A DNA stretch of 64,000 nt, taken from positions 992,001-1,056,000 of the forward strand of contig VJWN01000006.1 in the NCBI GenBank assembly GCA_007644065.1. Direction: 5' to 3'. Below the pieces are notes generated by a model. It was not told where the DNA came from, did not search any database, and saw only the letters and a program-made list of their open reading frames with translations. Source of the DNA: Margaritispora aquatica. Its lineage: Eukaryota; Ascomycota; Leotiomycetes; Helotiales; Discinellaceae. This document shows, piece after piece, positions 23,312-32,056 of this stretch. Positions within the stretch are counted from its first letter, which is position 1. Every line of letters begins with the position of its first letter. The position numbers and the translations under genes are program-made.

Positions 23312-24666
23312 ATGCGCATCTCCCCTCTTGTGATCCTGACACGCACTTCGTCTCTCCCAAAGCCACGACATATCCCCAGACTGACACTACACAACAAAAC
23401 CACTCTTCCTGTCCCTCTCACTCGCCCTACCCGGATTCACTCTCTCGGCGCAGCGGTTGGGTCTAAACAGGCATTCCACACCACCACCGCCGCCGCGGCA
23501 AGGAGAACGGACATGATGGCGACACAACCAGTATTTTCGGAAGGCTATCCTGCGGAACGGGGAGAGAGGGAACTGGCTGGTTTGGTTAGAGGTTGGCGTG
23601 GTGGTGATGGTGCGAGTGAGAGTGAAAATAGGAATGGGAATGAAGGGGGAGGGAAGGAGGGGAAATGGAGACTCATTAGCAGTGGCATGGGCGTGGAGAG
23701 AAGTTTTCGCTTCAAGAGCTTTAAGAAGACTTGGGTGAGTTTTGTGTTTTTGTTTTAAGATCTCTTTTTACTTTTTACTTTTTACTTTCTGGATTTCTAC
23801 TGTTGAGTTGGGTTGAGTTGAGTTGGTGGTGAAGAGGAGGAGGTTGATAAAGGGGCTCTAAGTGTGTATTTTGCGAGTGTGTGTTTTGGGGGGGGGGAAT
23901 TGGGTGAGTGAGTGAGTGGGTGAGTGAGTGAGTAAGATGGACGAAGATAATGGATCCGAGGTCTAGCGGAAGAGTGGGACATGAGAGTATGTTGGCGGGC
24001 GCCAGATCAATGGATATGTGGAGGGAGATGGTTGAATGTTGAATGTTGAATGAGTCGTCGGTGAGATGCGATGAGATGAGATAGAGATAGAGATACATTT
24101 CCCAAACTCATCTCGAGTTACAAATTCTCACACGCTCGGATACAGAGACATTGGAACATCTAACTAACAACCTCATCCCCACCACAGGAATTCATGAACG
24201 CAGTAGCCGCCGAATGCGCGCTCAAGAAACACCACCCCGAGTGGTCGAATGTACGTCTATCCTCTCCTAACCCCCCCATCATCATAAACCACCCTCGTGA
24301 ATCATCAATCACCGCCATAAATCGCCCTCACACTCACAAATCACAAAACTAACACCAGCACCCCCACCACCACAGGTCTACAACACGACCTTCATCCGCT
24401 GGACGACGCACTCCCCCGCCGGGTTGTCGGAGAAGGATATCCTGATGGCGAGGTTCTGCGATGAGCAGGCTCTGGTGTTTGGTGAGGTCCAGGTGCAGCT
24501 TCAGACTGAGGTTAAGGTTGAGAGTGCAGGGGAGGGAAAGGAGGAGGGGAAAGAAGAGGGAGAGGTAAAGAGGGATGTGGGTAAAGAGCTGGCGGATCGG
24601 GTGGCGAGGGAGGGTGGTGAATGTTGTGTTCCGAAGAGCTTGAGGAAAGGTGGGAGTTCTTCGTGA
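23312..24666 (+). CDS. Pterin-4a-carbinolamine dehydratase with N-terminal extension
   Basis: Three exons, 23312-23734, 24188-24250 and 24376-24666, encode about 258 residues. The enzyme dehydrates 4a-hydroxytetrahydropterins and so recycles tetrahydrobiopterin-type cofactors. The core is split across the introns: FKSFKKTW, then EFMNAVAAECALKKHHPEWS with the family HHPEW motif, then NVYNTTFIRWTTH and AGLSEKDILMARFCDE. The ATG at 23312 gives an Arg/Ser/Thr-rich, acid-free N-terminus (MRISPLVILTRTSSLPKPR) resembling a mitochondrial presequence; an upstream in-frame ATG (23165) and an internal one (23515, MMATQPVF) are alternatives. Intron 1 is long for this genome (453 nt) and full of simple repeats. 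A Glu/Lys-rich C-terminal tail follows the core. Family identity is clear; location and start are inferred. Confidence 0.85.
23735..24187 (+). repeat. Repeat-rich intron of the dehydratase gene
   Basis: This 453-nt intron contains a poly-G run near 23888-23897, GAGT/GGGT tandem repeats at about 23903-23935 and three TTGAATG copies near 24033-24052. It starts with GTGAGT and ends with CCACAG. Confidence 0.75.
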
Positions 24667-25125
24667 GTTGGTCAGTGGACGGATGGCAGGATAGCATGAT
24701 GTGTATAAAAGCCTGAAAAGAGCGACAAAAAAAGGAAGAAGAGCGCTGTTTGAGTTTGGTCACAGCTGAATCGAACGAGATATCCTTGAGTTCATTTTCT
24801 GGTATTAATTATCAAGTCTACCACTATAATGTCCGTAGCTTGTCATAGGTAATTTATGGTCTAAGAGGAGAACAATCCCACCATGCGCCATGATTCAAAA
24901 AACGCCTGTGGCGAGACCTGAGAGTCTTCACCACGATGCACACTCAAATGCCATTAGCCCTCCACAGCTATGCTGCGCCCTGCCTGCCTTCCTTCGTGTC
25001 CTACATTACTGCATTACAAGGAACGCATCCATCTTACATCGCCTTCCCCCCCCCCCCCCCCCCCCCACCTGTCGTCTAAGTGACTAAGGTACCTTATGTA
25101 CAATCCGTGCTTGTGTACCCTTGCT
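24667..25125. other. Convergent 3' spacer with long poly-C
   Basis: Lies between the 3' ends of the dehydratase and ERG25 genes. It holds a poly-C run (25046-25066) and a perfect 12-bp palindrome TAAGGTACCTTA (25085-25096). No gene is seen. Confidence 0.5.
25046..25066. repeat. Poly-C homopolymer
   Basis: Twenty-one consecutive C residues on the plus strand, 60 bp downstream of the ERG25 stop codon. The exact length is likely to be unreliable in any assembly. Confidence 0.9.
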
Positions 25126-26118
25126 CTACATCACCTTCTTGGCCTTCTTAGCCTCCTTCGCAGCTCTCCTCTCGCGTCTTCTCTTTGCCGCCTCAGGTCC
25201 GGACTCTGTGTCCATCATGTAATCCCACCATCTGAAACTGCTGGCGTAGTTACCGATGAAGCGCTCGTGGTGAACATCGTGATGCTCGGCACCTGCCCAG
25301 AAGGGAAGGAAGTGGTGCAAGCTCCATGGGAACTCGTACCCACTGTGTGCATCGATAGCCTGGAACAGACGAGCAGTGATCCAGAGGTACATGGTGATAA
25401 CGTGGAGCTGTCCAGTGACTAAACACCAGACGATGGGGACCATGACGGTTCCGGCGCCGAGAACCATGGTTTCGATAGGGGAGGCGTATTCGGCAGCAAG
25501 TCCAAAGGGAGCAGAGTATTGGTGATGAATCTTGTGGACATTGCGATAGAAGAAGCCTTGGTGAAAGAGACGGTGCATCCAGTAATGCCATGTATCCTCC
25601 AAGACGAAGAAGATGGCGATGTGCAAGCAAATGGTTTGCCACGAGGGGAAGGGGACGCCGGTGTCAAGACCACACGCCTTGGCCATTGGGTGGAAGAGCC
25701 AGATCTGGGGGAGCTCGACCGTGAAATGCGAGAGGAGGACCAGCTTCGTACACGACCATTGCTCCTTGAGGGTGGGGATCTTGGTCCCCTGAATCTTGTA
25801 CTTGTTGAAGTATGATATGCGGTCGATGATGATCCAGGGCAGACTGCGACCAAAGTAGACGACTTCGTGCATGACGAAGCTCATGATTCCCGTCGCGAGG
25901 ACATCATTTTGCATGTATGCGTACCAAGACTGCCATTGAAGTTAGTATAATGTGGTATCTCATGGTAGAGTGGCGGTAGACAATGGAGATCGGGAAGGCA
26001 AACTCACGGCCCAGAGACGCTCAAAGATGTTGAGGTGAACATTGTACTTGGATAGCTCATTGTAGATTCCGAAATAGGTTTCTGGAGCGGCCAGGGTGGC
26101 ATTCGACATGATGTCCAT
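25126..26118 (-). CDS. ERG25: C-4 methylsterol oxidase (ERG25)
   Basis: Two exons on the minus strand, 26118-26008 and 25929-25126, with a 78-nt intron, encode about 304 residues. The enzyme oxidises C-4 methyl groups of sterol intermediates in the endoplasmic reticulum, using oxygen and reducing equivalents, on the ergosterol pathway. It belongs to the fatty-acid-hydroxylase di-iron superfamily. Histidine boxes are visible at HRLFH (about 156-160), HKIHH (169-173) and HHDVHH (253-258), between hydrophobic segments. The C-terminus is a lysine/arginine-rich tail ([17 protein letters not shown]), compatible with ER retention. Two in-frame ATGs at 26118 and 26109 are possible starts. The exon joint reads FERLWA|SWYAYM. 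The gene is divergent from ERG1. Confidence 0.95.
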
Positions 26119-26354
26119 GGTTGCGATCCTCACGGTGGTGAGAAGTTGCAGGAAGAAGGGTGTTTGGTCTATGTTTGTTGAGAAATATTGCAGTTGAAGA
26201 CGAACTCGGCCTGGGGGCTTTGGAATTGTTTTATTTTAGCGGGTCAGGCCATTCAGGGTCGCCGGGTCTGCGCAATGCCGATGTGAACGAGTGAACGAGA
26301 GTATGCGAAGCCTTGAACCAAAGGTTGAATGAAGTTCCAAGTGCCAGGGACGAC

Positions 26355-26404
26355 AGGCACGACTGGGCACGACTGGCACGACTGGCACGACTGGCACGAC
26401 TGGG
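26355..26404. repeat. GGCACGACTG decamer tandem repeat
   Basis: About five near-identical copies of a 10-bp unit, with one or two single-base variants. They lie about 240-290 bp upstream of the ERG25 start. Confidence 0.85.
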
Positions 26405-26454
26405 CTACTCAGGCGAGATGGAAAAGGGGAGACGGGAGAGACAAGGGGGTCAAA

Positions 26455-26471
26455 GGGGGGGGGGGGGGGGG
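26455..26471. repeat. Poly-G homopolymer
   Basis: Seventeen consecutive G residues on the plus strand within the ERG25-ERG1 intergenic region. Confidence 0.9.
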
Positions 26472-26568
26472 AAGTGTCTTGACGAAGAACGAAAACGAAT
26501 GAAAAACGGAGTTGAGCCGGCCTCACACTTCCAACCAGTAATATGAATGGAAGACCACCCACTTGTAG

Positions 26569-26597
26569 GTACAGTACAGTACTGTACAGTACTGTAC
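26569..26597. repeat. Two overlapping 14-bp palindromes (GTACAGTACTGTAC)
   Basis: The perfect palindrome GTACAGTACTGTAC occurs at 26574-26587 and again at 26584-26597, offset by exactly 10 bp. Partial copies (GTACAG) flank it on the left. It could form hairpins or be a symmetric protein-binding array; function is unknown. Confidence 0.85.
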
Positions 26598-26634
26598 ATC
26601 CAAGAAAAGATGGGGACAACCCCCCAAGACGAGC

Positions 26635-26681
26635 ATCAGGACATCCGGACATCAGGACATTAGGACATCAGGACATCAGGG
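26635..26681. repeat. GGACATCA octamer tandem repeat
   Basis: About five copies of an 8-bp unit with single-base variants (GGACATCC, GGACATTA), ending in a short G run. Confidence 0.8.
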
Positions 26682-27179
26682 GGGGGAGGGAAGCTGTTAA
26701 GAATTAGGAGCTGAATGCAGCTTACAGACAGTACAGCTACAGTACAGGCTACAAGCTACAAGCTACAGCTAAGAAACATGGTGGGGTATTTTCAAACATG
26801 ACACAATCATGGACTTTTTCATTATACTTTTACTTTACAGTAACTACAAAGATATACTATAGAAGTATCAAGTAATCCGTATTATCTTGTATTATCTTGT
26901 ATCCATATTTTGATCATTTGATTACGATATTTAATTTTGATTCAATTCAAATGGCGGAACTCGGGATCGATTTCTAGGCGGTGAACAGTAAACAGTGGCT
27001 AGTGGCTGGTGGTGGTAGCTGTGGCGGTGGGGCAAAATCTAACCGGAAGGGGGGGACATTGGATTCATTTTATTTTATTTTATTCAATTTCACATGGAAA
27101 TTACTGGGGTATTTGGGGGTGATTGGGATTATTTGTATTACCTAACTAAGGTACTCCCTACTCTAACATTTTGATTTAC

Positions 27180-27216
27180 CCACAGCCACAGCCACAGCCA
27201 CAGACACAGACACACC
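27180..27216. repeat. CCACAG hexamer tandem repeat
   Basis: About four CCACAG units followed by GACACA variants and a C run. Confidence 0.75.
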
Positions 27217-27562
27217 CCCCTGTTCAATCCGATCTCTCCTGAGAATCGTACCAGTGAATGATTGACTCCGGGTATCGCCGCTACTAATTAGGATTACTAG
27301 TAATTTGGAAGGGAAAGGCCAAGAATCCCACAGTATTCCGTCAGTCAGTTGGGAGAGAGAGAGTGTGTGTGAGAGAGAGACTTATCGTCTGAGGAAAGCC
27401 TGACTTGTCATCCCACATTCATTCCCATCAGCTCAGTCCCGTCCCGGTACTGTCCCGAATCCTTGTGTTGCGGCCAGTTCTCGAAAGTACTGTAGTGCCT
27501 TTTTTATTTTTTATTAGTACAGTACCTGCATATCGTTCGTTCCAAGCTGGCCTGCTCTGAGG

Positions 27563-27599
27563 TCTGCCATCTGCCATCTGCCATCTGCCATCTGCCATC
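27563..27599. repeat. TCTGCCA heptamer tandem repeat
   Basis: Five head-to-tail copies of TCTGCCA, about 110-145 bp upstream of the ERG1 start codon and so probably in the promoter or leader. Confidence 0.85.
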
Positions 27600-27706
27600 A
27601 TTTCTTTGGTGCTACCGTTGCCACAAAAAGACAGCATTCCCCAATTACAACCACGACCTTCTAACCCCCCTCACCTAATCTCTAATATTCTCTAATATTC
27701 GCAATC

Positions 27707-29200
27707 ATGGTTTCTACAGCGCTATCCAAAGCCAACGAGGAGAGAAGACGTCTGCATCATGAAGCAGATGTCGTAATAGTGGGAGCTGGAATTTTCGGAT
27801 GCGCCGCAGCATTTGCGCTCGCGAAGCAAGGTCGAAGTGTGTTACTCTTAGAAAGGTCGCTGCAAGAACCGGATCGGATCGTGGGGGAATTACTGCAACC
27901 TGGTGGCATTTCTGCGCTGGAGAAGTTGGGTCTAGTGCATTGTTTGGAGGGCATCGACGCGATCAAAGTGAAAGGCTACGAGGTCATCTACTACGGAACT
28001 GGAATCGAAATCCCATACCCTGCGAATGCGGGCTCGAGCTCGACAACTGGGAATGAGTACACAAATGAGAAGGGTACCAAGCCAGAAGGTCGAGCTTTTC
28101 ACCATGGACGCTTCATTAGTCAATTACGGCGAGCATGCGCCAGCCAAGAGAATATCACCATTGTCGAAACTGAAGTCACAGACACCATTACCAGCACATA
28201 CAATCCACAGGTACTGGGTGTAAAGTCAAGAACAACTGATGCTGAATCGGGCGAAAAGAAGGAGGACTTTTACTTTGGGAAGCTGACGATTATTGCCGAT
28301 GGATATGCCTCCAGGTTCCGCAAGCAATATATCGACAAGAAACCTATTGTCAAGTCCAAATTCTATGCCCTCGAATTGATCGACTGCCCACTACCTGTCC
28401 CTTTCCATGGAACCGTCATTCTCGGTGATGCCTCACCAGTCCTGTTGTACCAAATTGGCACCCACGAGACACGAGCTCTGATTGACATCCCAGAAAATAT
28501 CCCCTCAGCAAGTGTCGCTCAAGGTGGTGTCCGGAACCATCTCCGAAACGTCATTCTGCCTTCCTTGCCAGTAGCAATACAACCATGCTTCGCTGCCGCA
28601 TTAGCCGATGGCAGGATCCCACGAAGCATGCCAAACAGTTTCCTCCCACCTAGCACTCAAAATGACAAAGGCGTAGTAGTCCTGGGCGATGCTATGAATA
28701 TGCGTCACCCTCTCACAGGGGGTGGCATGACAGTAGCATTCAACGACGTTGTGCTGCTTGCAAATCTCATCGCACCTTCACGCATTCCAGATTTAGACGA
28801 TACCTCAGCCATTCAAGCCGCGATGAAGGAGTTCCACTGGCAACGCAAAGGCCTCTCATCCATAATCAACATCCTTGCACAAGCACTATACTCCCTCTTC
28901 GCAGCCAACGACCGACATCTCAATGCGCTCCGCAAAGGTTGCTTCTCGTACTTTGAACGAGGTGGTAACTGCATCGATGGTCCTTCTGGTCTCCTTGCAG
29001 GCATCATCAGACAACCTTTAGTGCTCTTCTACCATTTCTTCGCTGTGGCATTTCTGTCTATCTGGATTGTCATGCAAGACACGATGGGCGGCTTCCTAGG
29101 CTTGTGGAAGTTGCCCATGGCAGTCGAAGAGAGTATCCTGGTTTTTTGGAAGGCATGCGTGGTCATCTTCCCCTTCATCTTTAGCGAGATGCGGGCATAG
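27707..29200 (+). CDS. ERG1: Squalene monooxygenase (squalene epoxidase, ERG1)
   Basis: Intronless, 497 residues, close to the usual fungal length. It is a FAD-dependent ER enzyme that converts squalene to 2,3-oxidosqualene; it is the target of allylamine antifungals. The FAD-binding Rossmann motif GAGIFG is at about 26-31, following DVVIV and ending in the acidic LLERS strand. A DG motif (IIADGYASRFRK) lies near 197 and the GD motif (VVLGDAMNMRHPLTGGGM) near 326. Hydrophobic C-terminal helices (for example LVLFYHFFAVAFLSIWIVM) provide membrane association. The ATG at 27707 is followed directly by a short polar leader before the Rossmann strand, as in other fungal enzymes. The gene is divergent from ERG25. 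Confidence 0.97.
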   Translation: MVSTALSKANEERRRLHHEADVVIVGAGIFGCAAAFALAKQGRSVLLLERSLQEPDRIVGELLQPGGISALEKLGLVHCLEGIDAIKVKGYEVIYYGTGIEIPYPANAGSSSTTGNEYTNEKGTKPEGRAFHHGRFISQLRRACASQENITIVETEVTDTITSTYNPQVLGVKSRTTDAESGEKKEDFYFGKLTIIADGYASRFRKQYIDKKPIVKSKFYALELIDCPLPVPFHGTVILGDASPVLLYQIGTHETRALIDIPENIPSASVAQGGVRNHLRNVILPSLPVAIQPCFAAALADGRIPRSMPNSFLPPSTQNDKGVVVLGDAMNMRHPLTGGGMTVAFNDVVLLANLIAPSRIPDLDDTSAIQAAMKEFHWQRKGLSSIINILAQALYSLFAANDRHLNALRKGCFSYFERGGNCIDGPSGLLAGIIRQPLVLFYHFFAVAFLSIWIVMQDTMGGFLGLWKLPMAVEESILVFWKACVVIFPFIFSEMRA

Positions 29201-29867
29201 TCTTCGGCCTTTGCATTCTTGCATGTCTGAGACTGAGGCGACGTGGAAGGAGGCTGTAGATATGCATAGTGGGGGGGGCGAAGATTGAAGCGTCTCTCAG
29301 GACATCGGACCCACGGGCTGGCTTTTGTATGATAACGTCTTTCTTAGCAGCGAGCATGGGGTTTTGGCGTTGGCTTTCATATCCTGCCACTGATTTTGCA
29401 GTGGTATAGGGGAACGGGCAGGCGGCAGGTGGCAGGTGGATTCATTGGAGTCTCTTAACTCGCCCTGTCTGATAATATAATTTTAATACATGAATCCTGT
29501 CATACATCAGCACTCAAGTCCAAGTCGAGTGGAGATTCGCGAGCTGCAGATGAGAAATGACCCAGCTTGACATGTTGATTTATTCACTCCCTTTCCCCGA
29601 ATGTCGTTGCCATTGACGGACAACAGGTGTCGAGTTTTGGCATCGTTTGATCCAAATTCAAGTTCTGTGGTATTGGATGTGCTCATCAGCTACGTATCTA
29701 GGCATGCTCTGCTTTGCTTCATTGTATATTCTTCACTGCGCTGCGATTACGAACCTCGCTCGTAACTACGTTAGGTACCTTTTGCCTCTGTGTGTGTCTG
29801 GAAATGTGACCGAGTCGTTTGTCTGAGTCCGAGTTTTGAGCTTGAGCATGGATGAATGCGTATCGAT

Positions 29868-29892
29868 GTATACATACATACATACATACATG
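29868..29892. repeat. CATA tetranucleotide repeat
   Basis: About six copies of ACAT/CATA followed by CATGCATG. Confidence 0.8.
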
Positions 29893-29966
29893 CATGCCTT
29901 ACACTGGAGTATGTATTTGCTATCAGAATGAGAAATGGACGGTATCATGACGGCTACCGTGATAGA

Positions 29967-29969
<3 letters not shown>

Positions 29970-30012
<43 letters not shown>
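29970..30012. repeat. (GA)n microsatellite
   Basis: About twenty-one GA dinucleotides in an uninterrupted run. Confidence 0.9.
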
Positions 30013-30016
<4 letters not shown>

Positions 30017-32056
30017 GCATGTTAGACGCAATGTGATGTGATTACCGGTAGAGAGAGTACAGATCTACCTCCACCTCTACCTCAAGTGGTGTTGAGTTGC
30101 AATTTGCGAGCAGCTGCAACAAGGCAAGGCCGGTAAGTAAGGTAGGCAAGGTAAGTACAGTAAGTAGCGCAAGGATAGTCAGTACGCGTGGTTGCAAAAT
30201 CCTCACCTAGCTAACTAAATAACGAGCACAAGGCAGGTAGGCAGGCAGGTAGGTAGGTATTCCTTCAATCCGTAAACTAAGGTAGTTTTTTTTTTTGGTT
30301 TGGGGGGGCAAGTTAAGCTAATTTCAAGTAGGTTGGATGAAATGTTCATTATATTGTAAGATTGCTATGTGGATATGAACTAGCTGGGTGTGGAAAGAAA
30401 GCAAGCCAAGCCAAATAGAATATAACCTCCAGAGCAAGCCATGAATACCTCGCCTATGCTCTAGCTATGCGTAAATCTAGACTTCTGAAACGGAAGTTCA
30501 GATATCTAGTATACACCCCATGATCGATCAGGTCGCCTTCAAGTACGAAGGAAAGGAAGACACCAGCCTCCTCTCGCGACAGAGAAGATTGCTCAAAGAC
30601 TCACGTACTTGTAGCTTTCGTTGGTAGTTATTCCGAAAGCCTTAAATAGGTGGATCTCCCAAGTTCTCACTCATGATCTGTCTCTTCAAGCAAACTCGAG
30701 ATACTCCCACTCCCTTTTTTTAGTCTGCTCGGCTCTGTGCTGTCTGCCTGCTTATGGATAACGAAACTTACGCCGTTAGGGTAGCGGGAGAATGGACTGC
30801 ATGATTGCTAGAACAGACAAATGTGACTCTCGTAGATATTTAAAAATTTGTTAGATTAGTGTTGTTGAGATATTCGTACTGTACGTGTGTGTGGCCTTGC
30901 GTATACTTGACTTCATACGCTTTCCGTCACAGATGTGACTGCTTCATGCGAGGTGGCGATCATACCTATAGTTCTGACATGTGCTCTTAGGTGACTTAAT
31001 ATAGATGCCTCTTGGAATTACTTTTGATCCACGTTAAGCATGCCAGCCAGTGTGCGAAGTTTGAGAAGCGCATCGTGTCCATAGCAACAAGTGTTTGGGT
31101 TCGGGGACATCTCAGTCTCACTTCCGCTGATTCGAAATATCCACATGATAGATAGACCTCCAGACACTTCATAGCTGTGACCGAAACCTAGGCAAACGCA
31201 AGTAAGTATCTGTAGATAACCCAAAGCTCTTGCCGGTCAGTAGTTGCCTGAGTTCAATGGCGATTTTGTAAGATTACCTGAACGTAATATTTAAGAAAAT
31301 GTCTGTCCAAGCCACCTTTCCAAATGATTCGGATTCGGATTTATGGTTATAATTTTGGATAGCTAGAACATGGAAACTAGTCTTCAGATACAGTTGGGTA
31401 GAGTTAGGTTTTAAAGGGTATGTGGTCAGTGTCTTATTCCTCGTACTCTGAGAAGATCAAGCCAAGCTGATCTCGGTATCTTTGTCTAGACTACATTGCT
31501 AGCGCTCAACGTGGAAGATCAAATTTCTCACCATCTCAAGCCCTCGAGACGATGACACAACCTTCAGGTAGCTGAGTTGACACGAACAAAAAATGGAACA
31601 CATCTTAACAAAACTAGTATAGATCATAAAACATTCAAATTTGGTATCATCAAGAACTAGCTAACTCAACCTACTCCCTATACCCCAAAAATATCAACCG
31701 CCCCTATAAATAGCAAGTCCGGCTTCCTGAATATACAAAAAAATATAAATGTTTCCTCCCCTTCCTGCCTTTCCTTTCCTTGGCCAAGAAGTCCGAACCA
31801 AATCCCTAAGTGTCGATGAATGGTGAATGACAAATGAGATTTTAAAGGTGAAGCGAAGTAGGAATGAGCGCTTCAGTCCCCTGAATAGTGTGTTTTGATG
31901 TGTTGATGTCGATATGTGTGGTATTTCGGTGCTTAAAATGTAGCGTGTATGTACTACCAGAGTATCATGTTTGAAATGCGAAGTTGAATATATATTGTAG
32001 GAAACGCGAGTTCCAGGACGCCGTAATCTTTCCTCCCAAAATAAAGATCAGATCGC

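Larger units (their letters stand above)
26119..27706. promoter_or_regulatory. Shared divergent promoter region of ERG25 and ERG1
   Basis: This 1588-bp region separates two ergosterol genes transcribed away from each other. It is unusually rich in simple repeats: GGCACGACTG decamers, poly-G, overlapping GTACAGTACTGTAC palindromes, GGACATCA octamers, CCACAG hexamers and TCTGCCA heptamers. I looked by eye for SREBP-type and Upc2-type sterol response elements and did not find a clean match. Co-regulation is inferred from the arrangement. Confidence 0.55.
29201..32056. other. 2.9-kb gene-free region with microsatellites
   Basis: No supported coding sequence. It includes a CATA repeat, a long GA repeat, AGGT/AGGC repeats near 30231-30259, and an AGGTACCT palindrome at 29773-29780. 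The part from about 31600 onward is likely 3' untranslated or termination sequence of the minus-strand gene ending at 32057. The 60-85-codon ORFs here are formed by repeats or lack any domain. Confidence 0.5.

Noticed and set aside
23775..24098. 107-codon minus-strand ORF
   Set aside because: It lies in the repeat-filled intron of the dehydratase gene and is rich in THSLTHS-type repeat translation.
26355..26681. CRISPR-like regular repeats
   Set aside because: Units are 8-10 bp and contiguous without spacers; these are tandem microsatellites in a eukaryotic promoter.
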